Shown in pieces: positions 43,967 to 56,193 of a DNA stretch of 64,000 nt. Location: the NCBI GenBank assembly GCA_958295665.1, contig OY282560.1:274896177-274960176 (forward strand), read 5' to 3'. Position 1 is the first letter of the stretch, and each line of letters begins with the position of its first letter. The position numbers and the translations under genes are program-made. The notes beneath the pieces are model-generated. The model had not been told where the DNA came from, did not search any database, and was given only the letters and a program-made list of their open reading frames with translations. The stretch comes from Tipula vernalis (Eukaryota > Arthropoda > Insecta > Diptera > Tipulidae).

Positions 43967-44687
43967 TGTCGAAGACGAGGATTGTTCGGGATCATCAGGA
44001 GCTGGAAAGAAAATATAAAAATGTAATTTAGATAGAACTATGTATTTAATATTGTTTTCACTTATCTTGTTGTAGCTCCTTGTATATATTTTGTATCTAT
44101 TTTATTATTTATTTTTTGAAATATCCATTAATTTCTGAAATTGAAGTAATTATAAATTAAAATAATGAAAATATTGTAAGATAAATTAAATTGCTGCCAA
44201 AACTTACCATCTGTCATTAGCATATTGTGACAGCTGAGTATTGGTTTTATAAATATGACATTTGGTCGGTAAAAGGTCAATCTATATTATCGACAAGATT
44301 ATAGAAGTTCTTCGTTCCGATCGCACTACCATCTATGATTGCAATTCTATAATCTTTCTGACTAAAAAACTTTGAACTTATTCAGCATTCCTATTTCGGT
44401 TCGGTTTCCTAAGTTTTGGCACATTTTAGTTTCAGTGGAAAAATAATTATGATTAGCTCGTTCACTTTATTTTCGACAAGAGAGCTGTCATCATCTTAAA
44501 AAGGAAAATTGTCATTGGCGATTAAATTGTAAATTAATAAATATATTTGTTACGAGTTAAGTATTATACATAAAGTTTTTATTTATTAAACCTATATAAA
44601 AATTCAAAGTCTACTGTGCAAAGTTTTTCATATAGAAAACATTTATTTACGTTTCTATAACCTACTACAATAAAAACGTATTGAACA
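43967..44687 (+). repeat. 3' LTR of BEL element
   Basis: 721 bp, TG...CA. The first 220 bp match the 5' copy. The remainder has AATAAATATATTTG near 44,537 that could serve polyadenylation. The tract GTAAACTCCTTACAGGTGGG just before it may act as the polypurine primer region. Confidence 0.8.
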
Positions 44688-44692
44688 GAGTG

Positions 44693-46991
44693 TTAGATAG
44701 ATCAAAATCTACCACACCAGGGACGAACCGAGTAAGTCATAAAATGATTCGGTTGTTGAGTGACTCAGCAAAACATAATTTGCTTGAGATACTCAACAAA
44801 GTGTGGATGGGTTCAAAAATACCGGACAAATGGAAAGAGAGCAGGGTGGTTCCCATCCCTAAACGGGATAGAGATCCAAATGTGGCAACAAATTATCGAG
44901 GCATATGTATGTTAAATGTTTTTATAAAAATTTTAAATGGAATGATGAAAGAACGAATGGAAGATTTTGTGAATGAAAATAATTTTTTGCCATCGACAAT
45001 ATTTGGATTTCGAAAGAACCAGTCTGCATTCGAGTGTGTGGAAAAGTTTGTTTGGGAAGTAAGAAAGGATAATATGAAAGCTATTGCAGTATTTTTGGAC
45101 ATTGAAAGAGCTTATGATTATGTGTTCCATGGAAATTACAACAAATTCTATCGAATTTTGGATTTTCACGGAAAGTATAGTATGTGGATAAAAGGCTTTA
45201 TGACTGAGAGAAAAATGGTACTGAATAGAAGTGGTTTTAGGTTAGAGGGAGTTGCAAATGTTGGACTTCCGCAAGGAAGTAAAATATCTCCAGCTCTGTT
45301 CAACCTATATACCAGCGAGATACACCACATCAATGCAGACAACCAAATCGTTCTGCAATTTGCAGACGATTTTGTAGTAATTGGAAAAGGGAGAAGTATT
45401 GATGTGGCGGCTCAAAGAGCGCAAAAGGGGGTAGATGATTTATTACAAAAACTTAAAATGTTTAATCTGAGAGTGAATCCAAATAAATGTGCTTATATGA
45501 GTTTCAGATCAAAGGTTGCAAATGTTAATGTAAGTGTTGATAGTCACAGAATTGAACAAGTAAATGGGTACAGATATTTAGGTATTTGGATTGGTAGACG
45601 TATGAATTTTGGGAAACATATGAAAATTTTGGCAGATAATTGCAAGGAACGTTTAAATGTGGTTAAACGGGTGAGCAAACCTAATCCGAGTGTGACTGAT
45701 ATGTTAAGGAAGGCCCTTATATCCTCCAAAATTGAATATGGTATTAGTGTGTATGGGAATTGGGGCTTTTAGCCAATTAATGAAAGTAGAAAATGCGTGT
45801 GCAAGAGTGGTATTGGGGGCGATTAACTCAACACCAATACACACTCTGTGGTCTGAAATGGGTAGTTCACCTCTTGATTACAAGAGAGAATGGATTACAG
45901 TGAGAGAGTCGGTGAGAATTATAACTAAGAAAAATGAGTTTTGGAATGAAATGATAGTAAGATTGCAAAGTAGGGCGGTGTACAAACAGACATATAGAAC
46001 TAGCATTGCACTTGAAAATCTTCTGAGTATAGGCAATGCTGGTCCGCAACCCGTTCCTAATATTCTTACTGTATGTTTCAATATAGAGGAATATAATAAG
46101 GGAATGAATGAAGTTATCGCCAAAATTATGTTTGGGAAAATCAGTCAGCATTATGTGGAAGATGATATCGTTTATACAGATGCTAGTGTGAATGAGAGTG
46201 GAGTGGGTGTTGGTATTTTTATGCCTAGTAAGAATGTTGAAAAGTATTTTAAAGTGGACAAAAGCATCTGTTTAATGAACGCTGAACTGATTGGAATGTT
46301 TAAAGGAATTAAACTGGCTGCAAATGAAGGGGAAAGGAAAATAGTAATATTTTCCGATTCCCAGAGTGGTTTATGTTTGCTAAAATGTGGAGGTTGAAGG
46401 GAAGGCAATTTGTATGTCGATTTGATTTTTGAGACTGTCAACGTGATGTGACCATACAATGGATCCCATCACATAGGCAGATCGAAGGGAATGAAAGAGC
46501 CGATATGTTAGCAAAAAAGGGTACATTGAATGACATAGTTCAGGAGTACGAAAGGAAGGATGCAAGAGACGTACTTCGAATGCTTCAGATGAATCTGTGG
46601 AAAATGAGAGAGTGAGTTTAGTGAGAAAAGTCTAACGAAAGGAATGAAGTACAGAGCGCTCCGTGGTACTCCTTTGAGAATTCCGTTTTTTTGAGAGCTC
46701 AAAGAAGATACGCGAATGTTGCGAACGGTTGAGAGAATTAGGCTGAACTATGGAAACTGGAAGGAATGCTTGTGGAAACGTCATTTGAGTGAGGACAAAG
46801 ATTGTGAGTTGTGTGGAAGTGTGGAGGATGTTGAACATCTCATATTGGCTTTCCCGAGATATATCCAATGTAGATCTAAGTTCAACATCCTTCGGAATGC
46901 AAGAAATCTAAGTGATTTAATGAATGAGGGTGGTTTTTTGGCTTATAAAGAACTGTATGAATTTACTAGGATGAGTGGGGTAATAATTTAA
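44693..46991 (+). pseudogene. RT, RNase H and C-terminal knuckle of the I-type LINE ORF2
   Basis: Coding resumes after the BEL element in the same frame as the linker once the 5-bp duplication is counted. RT: RVVPIPKRDRDPNVATNYRG, LDIERAYDYV, GLPQGSKISPALFNLY and the catalytic FADD (about 45,361). A frame change near 45,770 leads to RNase H: VYTDASVNESGVGVGIF, MNAELIGMFKGIKLA, FSDSQSGL and, after another break, IEGNERADMLAKKGT, all four acidic positions present. The C-terminal knuckle CELCGSVEDVEHLILAFPRY has Phe where the last Cys is usual. Decayed by about four frame breaks or stops. Confidence 0.9.
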
Positions 46992-47193
46992 TACGAAATA
47001 ACTACTAGCCGACAGAATATGTGAGGGGATTATCCGGCTATTTTTAAGAATAAGGAAAATATTAGTTAAATTGAATTTTGAAATAAAAAAAAATGTAAAC
47101 AGAAAATTATAAATTTGGAGTTTCGGCAATATGGCTCATTTTTTATGTAGGAGCGAAGCCTACTAAAAAAAAAAAAAAGGTATTTTTACAACA

Positions 47194-49085
47194 ACACATC
47201 CAACGCTTTTAAACTGTAACAACAATTTTGGATCTTTTGAAACTAACTAAAATAAGTTCCCAGTTAGTGTAAAATAAACGTAAAAGTTTCAAAAAACGCG
47301 GCCAAAACTGTGGTCTGCAATGGTTTTGTACTGTATCAGAACCGTATCCTAAACAATTTTTGAAACTTTTTGGTTTCGAACCTAAGTAGAAAGATTTTTA
47401 TTGGATCGAAAAGCTGACTAATTAAACAATATTTAAATTTACTAACGGTCGATTAGAAATTGGAAAAATACTCTAAGTTTACAGACAAAAAAAATATTAA
47501 AATTAATAACAGAAAAAAGAAGGAAAACCCATTAGGATGTAATCGCATTACCGGTATCTCAACAATGCCGTCTTTCAATATATGTATATGCATACAAACA
47601 AAAGCATTTTCATTAATTTATTTCATAAGCAAAATAAAATTTTGAAAGTATCTGGTATTAAATGACTTTTATTGTTTTTGGTTTTTTACGTGAATGTGTT
47701 ATGAAGGGAATCTTTACGCATCTATAACTTTGGAATCCGACTACCTAGAGATCTTAGCCATACCTTGTTTTTCTTATTTGATCAAGGTATTAGTCTGTCT
47801 TTGTTTCATGAAAATCGGATGAGTACTTTTCGAATTACTATTTATTAACAGATATCAACAGCGAGGATATAAGGCATCTCTCTCCCTCTAGCGCCTTGCT
47901 TGAGTTGAGATGCCTAAAACTGATAAAATGGATTAATAATTGAAACGATGCAAACAAAACCAAAATTAAAAACGATACAGAAACCAGACAGAAAAATTAC
48001 AAATACCTTTAAAATCTCAGAATAATCTCAAAACAATAAAAATTTGGTATTAATACAGCCAAAGCCAAACGCAAATTTAAATAAAAACGTCACAAATAAA
48101 ATGACGTTCCAAATAGATAAATATTTTGAGCAAAAACCAACAGCGACTAAATACAACTCAATATACAACAAAGAATTGTACCTCCCTCGACGATTGTTAG
48201 AATAGTGTAAGTCAAAAATGTTTCGGTCTATAATCTCTTGAATTTATAGAACATATGTATGTAGTTCAATGATCTATGTGTACATATATTTTCGATAAAA
48301 TCCCCAAAGCAGATCTATCGTGGTCTGAGATGATGTTGTATCGTGCGAAACGTGCTCCAGGTCAAACACAATCTTGATTCATACGAAAACAAAAAATTAC
48401 GCTCTGGAATATAAACGCGGGGGTATATTCGATTTCCGTTTTTTGTTCAATCATGATAAATGTTTTCTTTTAGAAATTTCATTACGAAACAGTAATACTC
48501 GTACATTTGAAAAATAATTGCTTTCTGGCTAAAAAAATTGATTAGAATTCAGTATTTTTACATCTAGCTTAATAAATCAATGTTAGGGCAAGGACTCTGA
48601 ATTATAATGAAGGTCTAATGAACTACATATTTTAATAAGAGAGGATGTTTCAATTTGTTTAGGTTTTCATATCGAAAAGATACTGATTACAGTATCTTCT
48701 CAAGAAATACATAAGTAAATTAGGGTGTTTGTGTTATTACGAATAATTTTACACAAAATTGAATTGAATTTATAAAAATAATTTTTTACATTTAAAAATA
48801 TGATGAAAAGATTTTTTATTAAACTAAAAAAATTGTTAAATCTTGTTTACGATATTCTGTTAGTAACGAATTATGTTCCGTTCCTCCCACAATGTTATAA
48901 AAAACTCTCATTAACACTAACCTTGTCCAAGAAAATCTGAATAAGGTATGTTAGTCAAATTCTACGCCTAGGAACCATTATTACCGACACCGGCCGACCA
49001 CTAGATTAAATAGAAAAATTTCGGATACCTTGTTCTTAACATATTTGCTGGTTTGAAATTCAGAAATTTGTATGTAATGGATACA
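47194..49085. other. spacer
   Basis: AT-rich DNA to the right of the LINE target duplication. Before the LINE inserted it was continuous with the sequence ending at 35,586. No gene or repeat end recognised. Confidence 0.4.
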
Positions 49086-49089
49086 TCAA

Positions 49090-49757
49090 AATGGATGTAA
49101 TGGATACATTAAAACGGCAAGAATCTGATGTAACTAAGCCCATTCCTAAAAAGGCTAAACCTAAAATGTATTCTTACAAATATTTCGTCGAACCAGATGG
49201 AAACAAAATACAAGTATGTAAGAAAGTGTTTTTAAGATTACATGGCGTAACCGATTAAAGGATTAAAAGATTGGGAATGGTCAAAATAGCTAATAAAAGT
49301 CCTCACGAAATGCGTGGAAAATCTGCATGATCTCGAAGCAGCTATTGCATTAGAGATATTGCGCTGAACGTCCCAATGAAAAAGTAAACAATTTTTCAGA
49401 AATTATTTCAATGAAAATTTTAACTTATCATTTGGCAGACCATAAATTGACATCTATCCAAAATTTGAAGGAATTGGTGTTAAACTAAAAAAAACCTCAC
49501 TCAACCAAAAAAATCACTGAAAAATGTCAAGATAACGGCAACGCAGTACTATAATGGATTACTTTGTATTACATGCAAAATATATCCACTGCCAGTTATC
49601 TCAGTCCAAGAGGTTTCCTACTTCCGTCAATAATATGAAAACAGGGAAAGCTACTCTCTACTCCTACCAAGAGAGTCAAGCGCTCAAATGGCCAAACGAA
49701 ATGGAATCGTTTTTAAATGACTATATTTGTGCCAACGTAAAGATATACTATATATAA
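49090..49757 (+). pseudogene. N-terminal to middle fragment of the unnamed insect repeat-associated family (copy B)
   Basis: An ATG at 49,090 opens MDVMDTLKRQESDVTKPIPK, then IQVCKKVFLRLHGVTD and MRGKS: matching the start motifs I recall for this family (V-C-K-x-FL-x-T-L-x-I-S, then D-x-RG-K-H). After decayed text, VISVQEVSYFRQ and ATLYSYQESQALKWPNEMES followed by FLNDYI at 49,650-49,730 match its FYxRQL and Y-E-A-RG-NE-x-SFL section. Copy A at 25 kb holds the following part, so the two fragments together cover most of the family. Multiple stops and frame changes. Confidence 0.5.
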
Positions 49758-50008
49758 AATACATTATTAGCATCGATGAAATTTGAATCCGCAAATAATA
49801 TTGCGACATTGCATGTAAAATTGTGTCATTGCGATGGATGAAAATTTTGGAAACACAACGGAAATCGTTTGAAAGAGTTATGGCGGAAAATCGTGCGTAT
49901 ATTAAAGCAACTCTTGTGACTAGAATAATACCGGCATCAAATATGTGACAATTTCGGTCTTTGGTGTAGCGTAATGTAGAAGGGGAAAATCAGAAACGAG
50001 CTTGTTTT

Positions 50009-50595
50009 TTGTCATGGTGTTCTAACGGTATATTGGAGAAAGTTCAAAAACTATTCGGTGGTGCCGATATCAAAGAAAGAACATACAAGGAGCTAACGGT
50101 AAAGCTAACTGAATTTTATTCGTCGAAAATTCATATACTAGGTTCTAGATACGAATTTAACCGTACCCTGATGAAGCCTAATCAATCGTAAAAGGAATGC
50201 GTTGCTGATTTGCGAGGCGTGGCAAGAAATTGTGGATTTTCGTGTAGTGGGGCCCCATGCAATGCTTCATTCGTGGATTTCATGATTCGTGACATGATTG
50301 TGATTAATAACCCACATGCTCCAGTTAGAACAGTTGTGGTGCTAGAAATATTAGAACTTTCCACGGTTGTGTGCATATGGTGGAAATGCTGTAACTGTGC
50401 GAGGACATTTGAATGCTCATGTTATCTTCAAGAAAAAAAAAATTCAATTTACCTCTTATGTATATTAATGTTGAAGTAGTTAATGTTGGAGAAGATGCCA
50501 ACATATTGGGTCTTGATTGGATAACCAAATTGGGATTCCGAGTCGTAAATAAAGATGATTCAGTTCAACAAATTCTTCAAGTCAACACCAATTAA
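50009..50595 (+). pseudogene. Gag and protease remnants of gypsy copy 3
   Basis: VQKLFGGADIKERTYKELTV then the stop-broken ECVADLRGVARNCGFSCSGA and SFVDFMIRDMIVI correspond to the capsid C-terminal region and first knuckle neighbourhood. No active-site DSG is seen; the protease end is suggested by ANILGLDWITKLGF at 50,501-50,542. Confidence 0.65.
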
Positions 50596-52660
50596 CAAGA
50601 ATTAATTAAGAGTATCGAAGATCTTTGTATGCAAAATCACTCGCTTTCCGATAACACATTGGGTACAGCGAAAAATTTTGAAGCGCATCTTACACTGAAA
50701 ACAGATGCAAATCCAAAATATCAAAAAGCAAGACCATTGCCTTTTGCTTTAATCGATCCTATAAAGAAAGCCTTTCAGCGACTTGTCGAAAATAAAATCA
50801 TCGAACCAATTCAAACTAGTGAATGGGCGTCACCCTTAGTTCCTGTAACCAAAGCGAATGGATCTGAATCTGAAAATCTTTAATGACGATGTCATTATTT
50901 CTGGTCGGACCACAGCTGAGCATCAAAATAATTTGGAACAATTATTCATCAGACTGAAAGAAAATGGTATTAAATGTAAGAAAGAAAAATGTGTGTTTGG
51001 GCAGTCAGAAGTTGAGTATCTTGGGCATATCACTTTTCCATCAGGCGTCCGACCATCAGATACTAACATAAATTCATTTGACAACGTGCCACGTCCAGAA
51101 AACGTTAGGCAACTTGAAGCCTTTATAGGTAAAGCAAATTAGCATTTAAAGAAATTAAAGAAGTATTGAATCAACAAAAGAAGGTTGGTTCATTTTGACG
51201 ATAAGCTGCCGATCGTACTCGCTGTTGACATATCTCAAGACGGCATTGGTATGCCGTCATATCTCATGTTTTCCCGGACAGCATAGAATTTGCATCTATG
51301 ATGCTAGAAAGCATCAAAAAGCATACAGCCAAGTGGAAAAGGAAGCACTCGGTATTGTTTTTGGTATTAAAAGATTTCATCAATACGCCTGTGGAAAAAC
51401 TTTCATATTATACCAGTCGTCACGTTACATCGCTTGCAGAGATGGGCAATAGCACTGGGGCAAACTCTTACATCATTAAATTTAGACCTACTCCCAACAT
51501 AGCAATGCTGATGGATTATCACGTTTGCCCAGGGAACCTAACAAGGAATTCGATGATTATGAACGAGAATCCGGAGTGGACGAGATATATGATATCGTTG
51601 TGAGAGAGAATGATATCATGTTTTGCAACGAATGATTCAGCACTGACTTTCAACCTTATTTTGCCCGTAACTTGTCATTTAACGTTTTTAATAGTATTCT
51701 TCTTTTACACACAGAAAACACGCGCGTCGTCATTCCATCAAGTCTCCGAGAAAATATCTTAGACCCTTTACACGCAGACCATTGGTGGCCATCCATCGAT
51801 AAAGATATTTCATCGATTTCAAGAGATTGTCATACATGCCGCTCGAACGCAGACGCACCCGCCCGAGAATTTACATCATGGCCTTCACCAGAACACCTTT
51901 GGTAGCGTATTCATATTGATTTCACTGGAACTTATCTCAAAAAAAGTGACTGATCGTCGTTGATGTGTTTTCCAAATTCCCATATGTTGTGCCGTTATCA
52001 AACACAACTTCAGAAAATACCTTCATGGCTCTTCAACAAATTTTGGCACTAGAGTGATTGCCGTTTGTTATCGTTTCTGATAATGGTACTCAGTACACTT
52101 CGTCAAAATTTGAAGAACTTTGTCGAATGAATGGAATCAAGCATCAGACAACCGCACCTTTTCATCCTGCGAGTAATAGGAAAGCAGAGAGATTCGTTCT
52201 TACTTTTAAATCTAGTATGAATAAGATCATCAGCGATTTAACTAGCAATAAGAAAAACCGTAGAATACGTAACAAGCTCTAACAATATTCCTAGCAACAT
52301 TCAGAACCCCCCCTGGGGCTGATGGTAAAACGCTAGCTTTTAAATTTCACAACAGAGAACAAGTTCAGGCTTGACCAACAAGTCTATAATAGGAATTTGT
52401 CGCGAGGGGAGAAATGGGTGTCAGGCCAAATAAAGAAGCATTTGGGTAATCGCATGTTTCTTGTTCAAACACAATGCGGACTTTGGAGAAGACATCAAAA
52501 TCAAATTATCCCGGGGGAGGGGGGCAGTGCACAGGTCGAGACTCAACATGAAACGGCAACATATCCAGAAGTTTCACGCAGCTACGCATAAGACTCACCC
52601 AGACCTCAAGGCAGCGCTAGCATTACTACCAGTCAGCAAGATGATTTACCAATGGTGAGA
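50596..52660 (+). pseudogene. RT, RNase H and integrase remnants of gypsy copy 3
   Basis: RT begins normally (HLTLKTDANPKYQKARPLPF, VENKIIEPIQTSEWASPLVP), then jumps from 50,875 to the palm end IFNDDVIISG (YxDD now FNDD): roughly 100 residues, including the first catalytic Asp, are deleted. The thumb EYLGHITFPSGVRPS and RNase H piece YSQVEKEALGIVFGIKRFHQ follow. Integrase zinc region 51,720-51,880; core VIVSDNGTQYTSSKFEEL with the second Asp and PFHPASNRKAERFV with the catalytic Glu at about 52,070-52,195. The C-terminal part VYNRNLSRGEKWVSGQI ends near 52,660. Confidence 0.83.
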
Positions 52661-52944
52661 GGGTCAGGACGACTGAGGACCAAAAACAATGTTTGGTTGT
52701 GATTCAATATATTATAATACATTTACATCATTCACACAAACCCTTAATCTGCAATAATTCTACACCATCTGAATTCCGCCTAATATTGCTATTTAAACAA
52801 AATGTCCAGTTAGTTGTTTTGTGGTTTTCAAGCCAGAAACTTCAAAATAAAATACCAGAAATAAATTGTCTGATTCTGCTAGTTTCGTTTGTGTAAAGAT
52901 ATAAATTAAAATACATTAATGTCAAAACAATAACATATTCCGAT

Positions 52945-55122
52945 CAGTAGCGTATCTACAAACTCCGGGCCCCCCTGCAAAATTTTTCTTGGGCGCCTAA
53001 AAATACTTGTTCTACCTATGAACACGTAAAGCTTTTAGTCAAAAACATATTTTTCCTATTATCAAGCCTCGCTTTAATTAAGCATAAGGGGGAGGGAGGG
53101 GGCATTTGACTCTTCGAAGTATAAGATTCTTATTTGATTTAAATAAGAAACGAACGAATCTAATTCAATTCAAATAAGAATCCAATTTTTCGAAGACTCG
53201 AATACGTTCAAATCGAATTCACAAATAGCCCCCCTGATTTCGGGAGCAGGCGAAACAAACATGATTCATTTTAATAGCGTCAAACAAAACGAAACATTTT
53301 GCAACTCATTGTTATGACGTTTTCTAAATAAATCGATGAAGCTTCACAAATTTCGAATATAATTTGAAAAATATCAATAATTTCGAAATAATCTCAAAAA
53401 TGTCGAATTTTCTATGTGCATATCTTGAATATCCTTGAAAATTCTAAGTCCCTATTTCTAACTATGTAAAACCAAAGGGAATCCTAACCCGGGCTAATCA
53501 CCACCGTGTAAAATGTAAATAACCTACAAAATGAGAAATATCGAAATTTTAGCCTAATCTCGTAAAATTGACTAAATATATTATTAAGTTCTCTAAGCTC
53601 AGTACAGAACTTTTCCATTCAAAATTCGAATAAATTTGAAAATCTTGAACATAATTTCGAATAATCCTATAGAAATGTCAAAAACTTAAGAAATCTAGAA
53701 TATACCGCGGAACAATCTCGATTACTCCAGAAACTTTGAATAATCTCAATATTATGTTTGATACCAAAAAATTTGGATATTAAGGAATAATTTCAGAAAG
53801 CCTGTAAAATTCAGAAAACTCACGAAAATCTCGAAAAGTTTCAAAAATTCGTGTAGATATAACTTAATGTTACTAATACTAAGCAACTTAGTGCTAAGCT
53901 CAACAAAACGATATCCAATAAGAATAGTATCGGATGATCCGTTATATATCGAACAAACATTTTTTTCGAATAGGCTCTAATAGGTTTAGTAACATCGAGT
54001 TATTAAATACACTCGACAATCTCAAACATACTCGAATCACCAATTAAGGTTCGAACATCACGCATCTCATTTCAATGCTAAACTACAAAAATCTCGAGAA
54101 ATTTTAACATGGATCAAAAGTAAAAGTTAAAAGGATATTAAATCGGGAAGGGACGGGAATTTCCAAAATCGGGAGAACCCCGCCAAAAAAACACATTCAC
54201 TAATTTCAAAATTAATTTCGCATTTGCATTTTCCTTATACCATATATACAATATTTAAAATAGTTTTTGAAAATCAACCGATTTTACCGGTTTATTTTTA
54301 TTTACCGTTTACCGATAATCAAAAGATCCGGTAAATGAGAAACTATAAGTCGAACGACCGCCAATTAATTATAGAGACTGACTGGTTTTGGCTCAAGTAA
54401 ACGTTGATTCGTTTTCTAAAAACAAGGACGCACTTATATAAAGTAAACAAGAAATGGTTTTAAGTTGCAGTTAGATATTTTTCTAAGAAGAAAGGTTCAA
54501 CAATATCTTCTTGATTTTTATGAACATCAAAATGATACTTCGCAAGATGCTTAGTAGCAAAGCAGATGAGTAATTGCTCCCTTTTTCCAATTAACCTTAT
54601 GCAAAAGAAATTAATATTATAATAATAATTATATTAATATAATCTGTTATCAATCACAATCAAAATTTTGCAATCAAATACAACCTTTTCTGATCAAAAC
54701 TTGATCTGTAAAATTCTGAATTTGTTTGCCTAAATGCTTAATTTGATTTGTAAAAGGGGTAAACTTGGAGTGCAAAATGTATATTACAAATAAATGAACC
54801 CAGCAATTTGATGTCGAAAGTTTTGATTTCAAACGAGTTTAGCAAATTTTCTTCTAACTCTAAATATCTGTTGGATTCTAAATGCATTTGTATTTCCATG
54901 CCAGAGTCAGATTACGAGTAATTACTCGGAACTTTTTCACCTTCATATTAAGAAAATATTTAGCAAATTTGAAAAGGTGGTTTACTTTAACTTTAATCTA
55001 AACACCTTTTATCTAATCTTGACTTTGAACTAATATGCCAACGCATGATAAATCTCCTGGGCCCCAATAACCGTGGAACCCTCCGTGGCTGCGAGTGCTG
55101 CGAGTACCTAGTTACGCCACTG
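52945..55122. mobile_element. non-autonomous hAT-type element, 2,178 bp
   Basis: An exact 8-bp duplication ATTCCGAT flanks it (52,937-52,944 and 55,123-55,130), the length typical of hAT. The ends are CAGTAGCGTATCTA on the left and, inverted, CAGTGGCGTAACTA on the right (two mismatches in 14), each followed within 60 bp by GGGCCCC-like text. There is no transposase-like frame; the inside is AT-rich with many degenerate TCGAA/AATCTCGAAA words between 53,330 and 54,120. Confidence 0.88.
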
Positions 55123-55235
55123 ATTCCGATGTCAGGCTTCAAATTTAACTTCAAGGCAAAACCGTTATCGGAAAGATGCTAAACAAAAACAAGTTAAAAA
55201 TAAAGATAAGCTTTCCTTTCTAGTGTCGACTTTTT

Positions 55236-55480
55236 TTGAGTTCAACTTTATCCCTAAAAAACGAGGGCAGGTGGTACCCTCCAGTTTTATTTAGCCTTCC
55301 TGTAGTAAAGCTGGGTGACCTACAGGCGATTTGGAATTCCCAGCAACTCGTAAGAGTAAAATCAAACGGAAGACGCGGCCGGGGTAGGAATATACGGGAG
55401 TGGGACAGCCTCTCCGAAGTCCTTGGGCACCAATGCTACCGTCTTTCTGGCGGAACTACATGATGTAGTAAACATCTAGG
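55236..55480 (+). pseudogene. possible LINE RNase H scrap
   Basis: A G+C-richer block in which one frame reads LGTNATVFLAELHDVV at about 55,422-55,470, similar to the LG-x-x-ATVFQAE-V stretch of jockey-type LINE RNase H domains. Nothing else of the domain is clear. The overlapping 75-codon frame at 55,236 has no motif of its own. Confidence 0.3.
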
Positions 55481-56193
55481 AGGGAGAGCAATAAGCCCTG
55501 ATAGTATGTATCACGTACCGGCTTTCAGTATCAAGTTCATTAAGAACCTGAATATTGACTGGACGGATAATTAACCTTCGCATTGTCGGCAAAAAAAACC
55601 CTCTATCTTGACTACGAATCCCCGTGTAAAGAAAAAAAATTCATATATTTTCGCTTATATTCCATAGGATATTTGAATACAGCTCTGTTTACTTAACTGT
55701 TTTTAATTTTGTTCTGTTGCTCTTGCATGTGTTTTACCTACAAAAATTTAAGTCGATGTTTGATTTTTAATAAATGTAGTTAGTAAAAAAAAACAATTAA
55801 TAACTGTGATTCTATAAATGAAAAAAAAAAACAAAGATGGAAAAGGAGAAATTAGAATAGTTGTCAAGTGTTCAAATGAGCAGGTAATACAATATAATTA
55901 AATTTGTAACTGTATTTATAAAAAACACATAAAATAACGGTTTATTGCTGCGTGTATTGCATCAAAAATTATCTTTTATAGATTATCGTATTTATTTACA
56001 TATATTAAATGGGAATAAGCTCATGGTTTTTCCACCCTTCCATATAACACATCCATCAAACATTTAAAATTTCCTACAAGCTAGTATTAAATATTTTTTA
56101 TACAAATCAAGTCAAATTATTAGTCAAACAATAAACATTGAGTTCGGGCAGACCTACCCATTCTGACCTTTTCAAAGAGATAAACTGGCTGTT
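55481..56193. other. spacer, probably includes 3' UTR of the minus-strand LINE
   Basis: AT-rich, no motif. The 3' UTR and tail of the LINE read on - should lie in the right part, but no T-run marks its end. Confidence 0.35.

Larger units (their letters stand above)
37530..44687 (+). mobile_element. BEL/Pao LTR retrotransposon inserted in the LINE
   Basis: Direct terminal repeats start TGTCGAAGACGAGG at 37,530 and 43,967. The 3' LTR ends ATTGAACA at 44,687. The 5-bp target duplication is TAGTG (37,525-37,529) / GAGTG (44,688-44,692), one mismatch, and excising the element restores the LINE reading frame across the site. Inside: primer site, Gag, three zinc knuckles, protease, RT, RNase H and integrase in BEL/Pao order. 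Pol has four in-frame stops, a frameshift and a lost catalytic Asp in integrase, so the copy is dead despite LTRs differing at only about six positions in 219. Confidence 0.93.
35602..47178 (+). mobile_element. I-type non-LTR retrotransposon split by a BEL element
   Basis: ORF1 remnant, APE endonuclease, RT, RNase H and a CCHC-like tail in order on +, ending in a 3' UTR and an A-run at 47,165-47,178. A 15-bp target duplication GGTATTTTTACAACA flanks it exactly (35,587-35,601 and 47,179-47,193), fixing both ends. Removing the BEL element (37,530-44,687) and one copy of its target duplication leaves about 4.4 kb. The RNase H downstream of RT and the endonuclease wording place it in the broad I/LOA/R1 group. 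All coding parts carry stops or frameshifts. Confidence 0.93.
50009..52660 (+). mobile_element. highly decayed Ty3/gypsy retrotransposon (copy 3)
   Basis: Gag, protease end, RT, RNase H, integrase and a C-terminal tail follow on + across 2.65 kb in several frames, with the middle of RT deleted. Wording is like the Mag group (VIPSSLRENILDPLHADHWW, CHTCRSNADAPAREF), tentatively. No LTRs recognised. Confidence 0.82.

Noticed and set aside
44660..44673. 3' LTR end at CCTACTACA with ATAG/ATAA target duplication
   Set aside because: The shared LTR start is at 37,530, so the preceding bases are TAGTG, not ATAG; the end at 44,687 with TAGTG/GAGTG also restores the LINE frame.
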